Both the position numbers and the translations under genes were made by a program. A stretch of 64,000 nt of DNA from Bradyrhizobium septentrionale (GTDB lineage: Bacteria > Pseudomonadota > Alphaproteobacteria > Rhizobiales > Xanthobacteraceae). Under the pieces are notes generated by a model. The model had not been told where the DNA came from. It searched no databases and worked only from the letters and a program-made list of their open reading frames with translations. Of this stretch, positions 63,174 to 64,000 are shown in pieces (positions within the stretch are counted from its first letter, which is position 1; the number at the start of each line of letters is the position of its first letter). The stretch covers positions 5,908,501 to 5,972,500 of the forward strand of contig NZ_CP088285.1 in assembly GCF_011516645.4 (NCBI RefSeq), given 5' to 3'.

Positions 63174-64000
63174 ATGATTGAAATGCCAACGCTGCAGTTC
63201 GCCGAGACGAACGGCATCCGCATGGGATTTTACGAATCGGGTCCCAAGACCGACACGCCGCCGGTGGTGCTGTGCCATGGCTGGCCCGAACTGGCGTTCT
63301 CCTGGCGCCACCAGATCAAGGCGCTGGGCGAGGCCGGCATCCGGGTGATTGCGCCGGATCAGCGCGGCTACGGCGCGACCGACCGGCCGGAGCCGGTCGA
63401 AGCCTACGACATGGAGAACCTGACCGGCGATCTCGTCGGCTTGCTCGATCATCTCAAGATCGACAAGGCGATCTTCGTCGGTCACGACTGGGGCGGCTTT
63501 GTCGTCTGGCAGATGCCGCTCAGGCATTCGTCGCGGGTCGCCGGCGTCGTCGGCGTCAACACGCCGCATTGGGACCGTGCGCCGATGGACCCGATCGCGC
63601 TGTTCCGCCAGCGCTTCGGCGACCATATGTATATCGTCCAGTTCCAGGATCCGGCGCGCGAGCCCGACCGCATCTTCGGCAGCCGCGTCGAGCAGACTTT
63701 CGACGCCTTCATGCGCAAGCCGGTGGCGCGCCCGCCCGGCACGCCGGAGGAACAGCCGATCGCCGGCGTCGGGGCGTCGGCCCGGCTCAATCTGGCGTTT
63801 CCGCAGATGATCGCGAATTATGACGCCAGGCACGATCCGCGCACGCCGATCCTGTCGGCGGACGAGAAGAAAGTGTTCGTCGATACGTTCTCGAAGACCG
63901 GCTTTACCGGCGGCATCAACTGGTACCGCAATTTCACCCGCAACTGGGAACGCTCGGCCGGGCTGGACCATCACGTGCGGGTGCCGTCTCTGATGATCAT
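63174..64000 (+). CDS. Epoxide hydrolase-type alpha/beta-hydrolase (3' cut by window)
   Basis: The first 275 residues of an alpha/beta hydrolase; the gene runs off the right edge in frame. The oxyanion motif HGWPE is at 35-39 and the nucleophile is Asp105 in VGHDWGGFVVW, which marks an epoxide hydrolase or dehalogenase. Start ATG 63174 is 11 bases after the WS/DGAT stop, so the four genes probably share a transcript. It would open an epoxide to a diol; the substrate may be a lipid epoxide. Confidence 0.85.
   Translation, partial: MIEMPTLQFAETNGIRMGFYESGPKTDTPPVVLCHGWPELAFSWRHQIKALGEAGIRVIAPDQRGYGATDRPEPVEAYDMENLTGDLVGLLDHLKIDKAIFVGHDWGGFVVWQMPLRHSSRVAGVVGVNTPHWDRAPMDPIALFRQRFGDHMYIVQFQDPAREPDRIFGSRVEQTFDAFMRKPVARPPGTPEEQPIAGVGASARLNLAFPQMIANYDARHDPRTPILSADEKKVFVDTFSKTGFTGGINWYRNFTRNWERSAGLDHHVRVPSLMI

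Overview
The window looks like chromosomal DNA of an alphaproteobacterium of the Bradyrhizobium/Rhodopseudomonas group. The signs are uniformly GC-rich coding, many ABC and TRAP importers, FCD-type GntR, Lrp and TetR regulators, DUF6489 and IalB-family proteins, and intergenic gaps filled with the GC-rich palindromic repeats typical of that lineage. This is inferred from protein style and repeats only; no rRNA or tRNA gene was seen.

Layout. 1-2,100: a gene end, two small proteins, a structured repeat and an Lrp-type regulator. 2,233-6,335: an AceE-type 2-oxoacid dehydrogenase E1, divergent from the Lrp gene (compare mdeR/mdeB of Pseudomonas), then an aldehyde dehydrogenase. 6,444-14,640: a uronate/aldarate block made of an SMP-30 lactonase, uronate dehydrogenase, FCD-GntR regulator, IlvD/Edd-type sugar-acid dehydratase and a DctPQM TRAP importer. 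Palindromes of the form TTATTG-N-CAATAA overlap TTGACA boxes at the gntR, dehydratase and dctP promoters. 14,653-21,063: enoyl-CoA hydratase, ferredoxin reductase, two PfkB-family kinases, a double-VOC protein and a TetR regulator. 21,075-22,394: an IS110-family element whose 5' leader folds into two strong stem-loops, a candidate bridge RNA.

22,740-30,281: a NitT/TauT-type ABC importer followed by a tightly packed enolase-superfamily / Gfo-Idh / DUF993 / TIM-barrel isomerase operon. This looks like a sugar-acid or cyclitol catabolic route of unknown substrate. 30,395-39,345: FMN alpha-hydroxy-acid oxidase, ornithine aminotransferase plus a decayed partial copy of it, a K+ channel, a double LTXXQ-domain protein, a cytochrome P450, a split TPP decarboxylase and a TetR regulator. 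39,347-43,719: an RND efflux pump behind that TetR gene, closed by a clear intrinsic terminator.

44,836-60,127 (minus strand): two complete peptide/glutathione-type ABC importers in one head-to-tail array, with a gamma-glutamyltransferase-family enzyme and a DUF1028 Ntn-hydrolase between them. An ISAs1-family element with an exact 10-bp target duplication has landed inside the array, separating one binding protein from its permeases. 60,504-64,000: DUF6489 protein, alpha/beta hydrolase, WS/DGAT acyltransferase and an epoxide hydrolase cut by the window edge, a possible neutral-lipid locus.

The candidates for something undescribed are the DUF993 operon, the IS110 leader RNA, and the paired importers around the GGT/DUF1028 genes.
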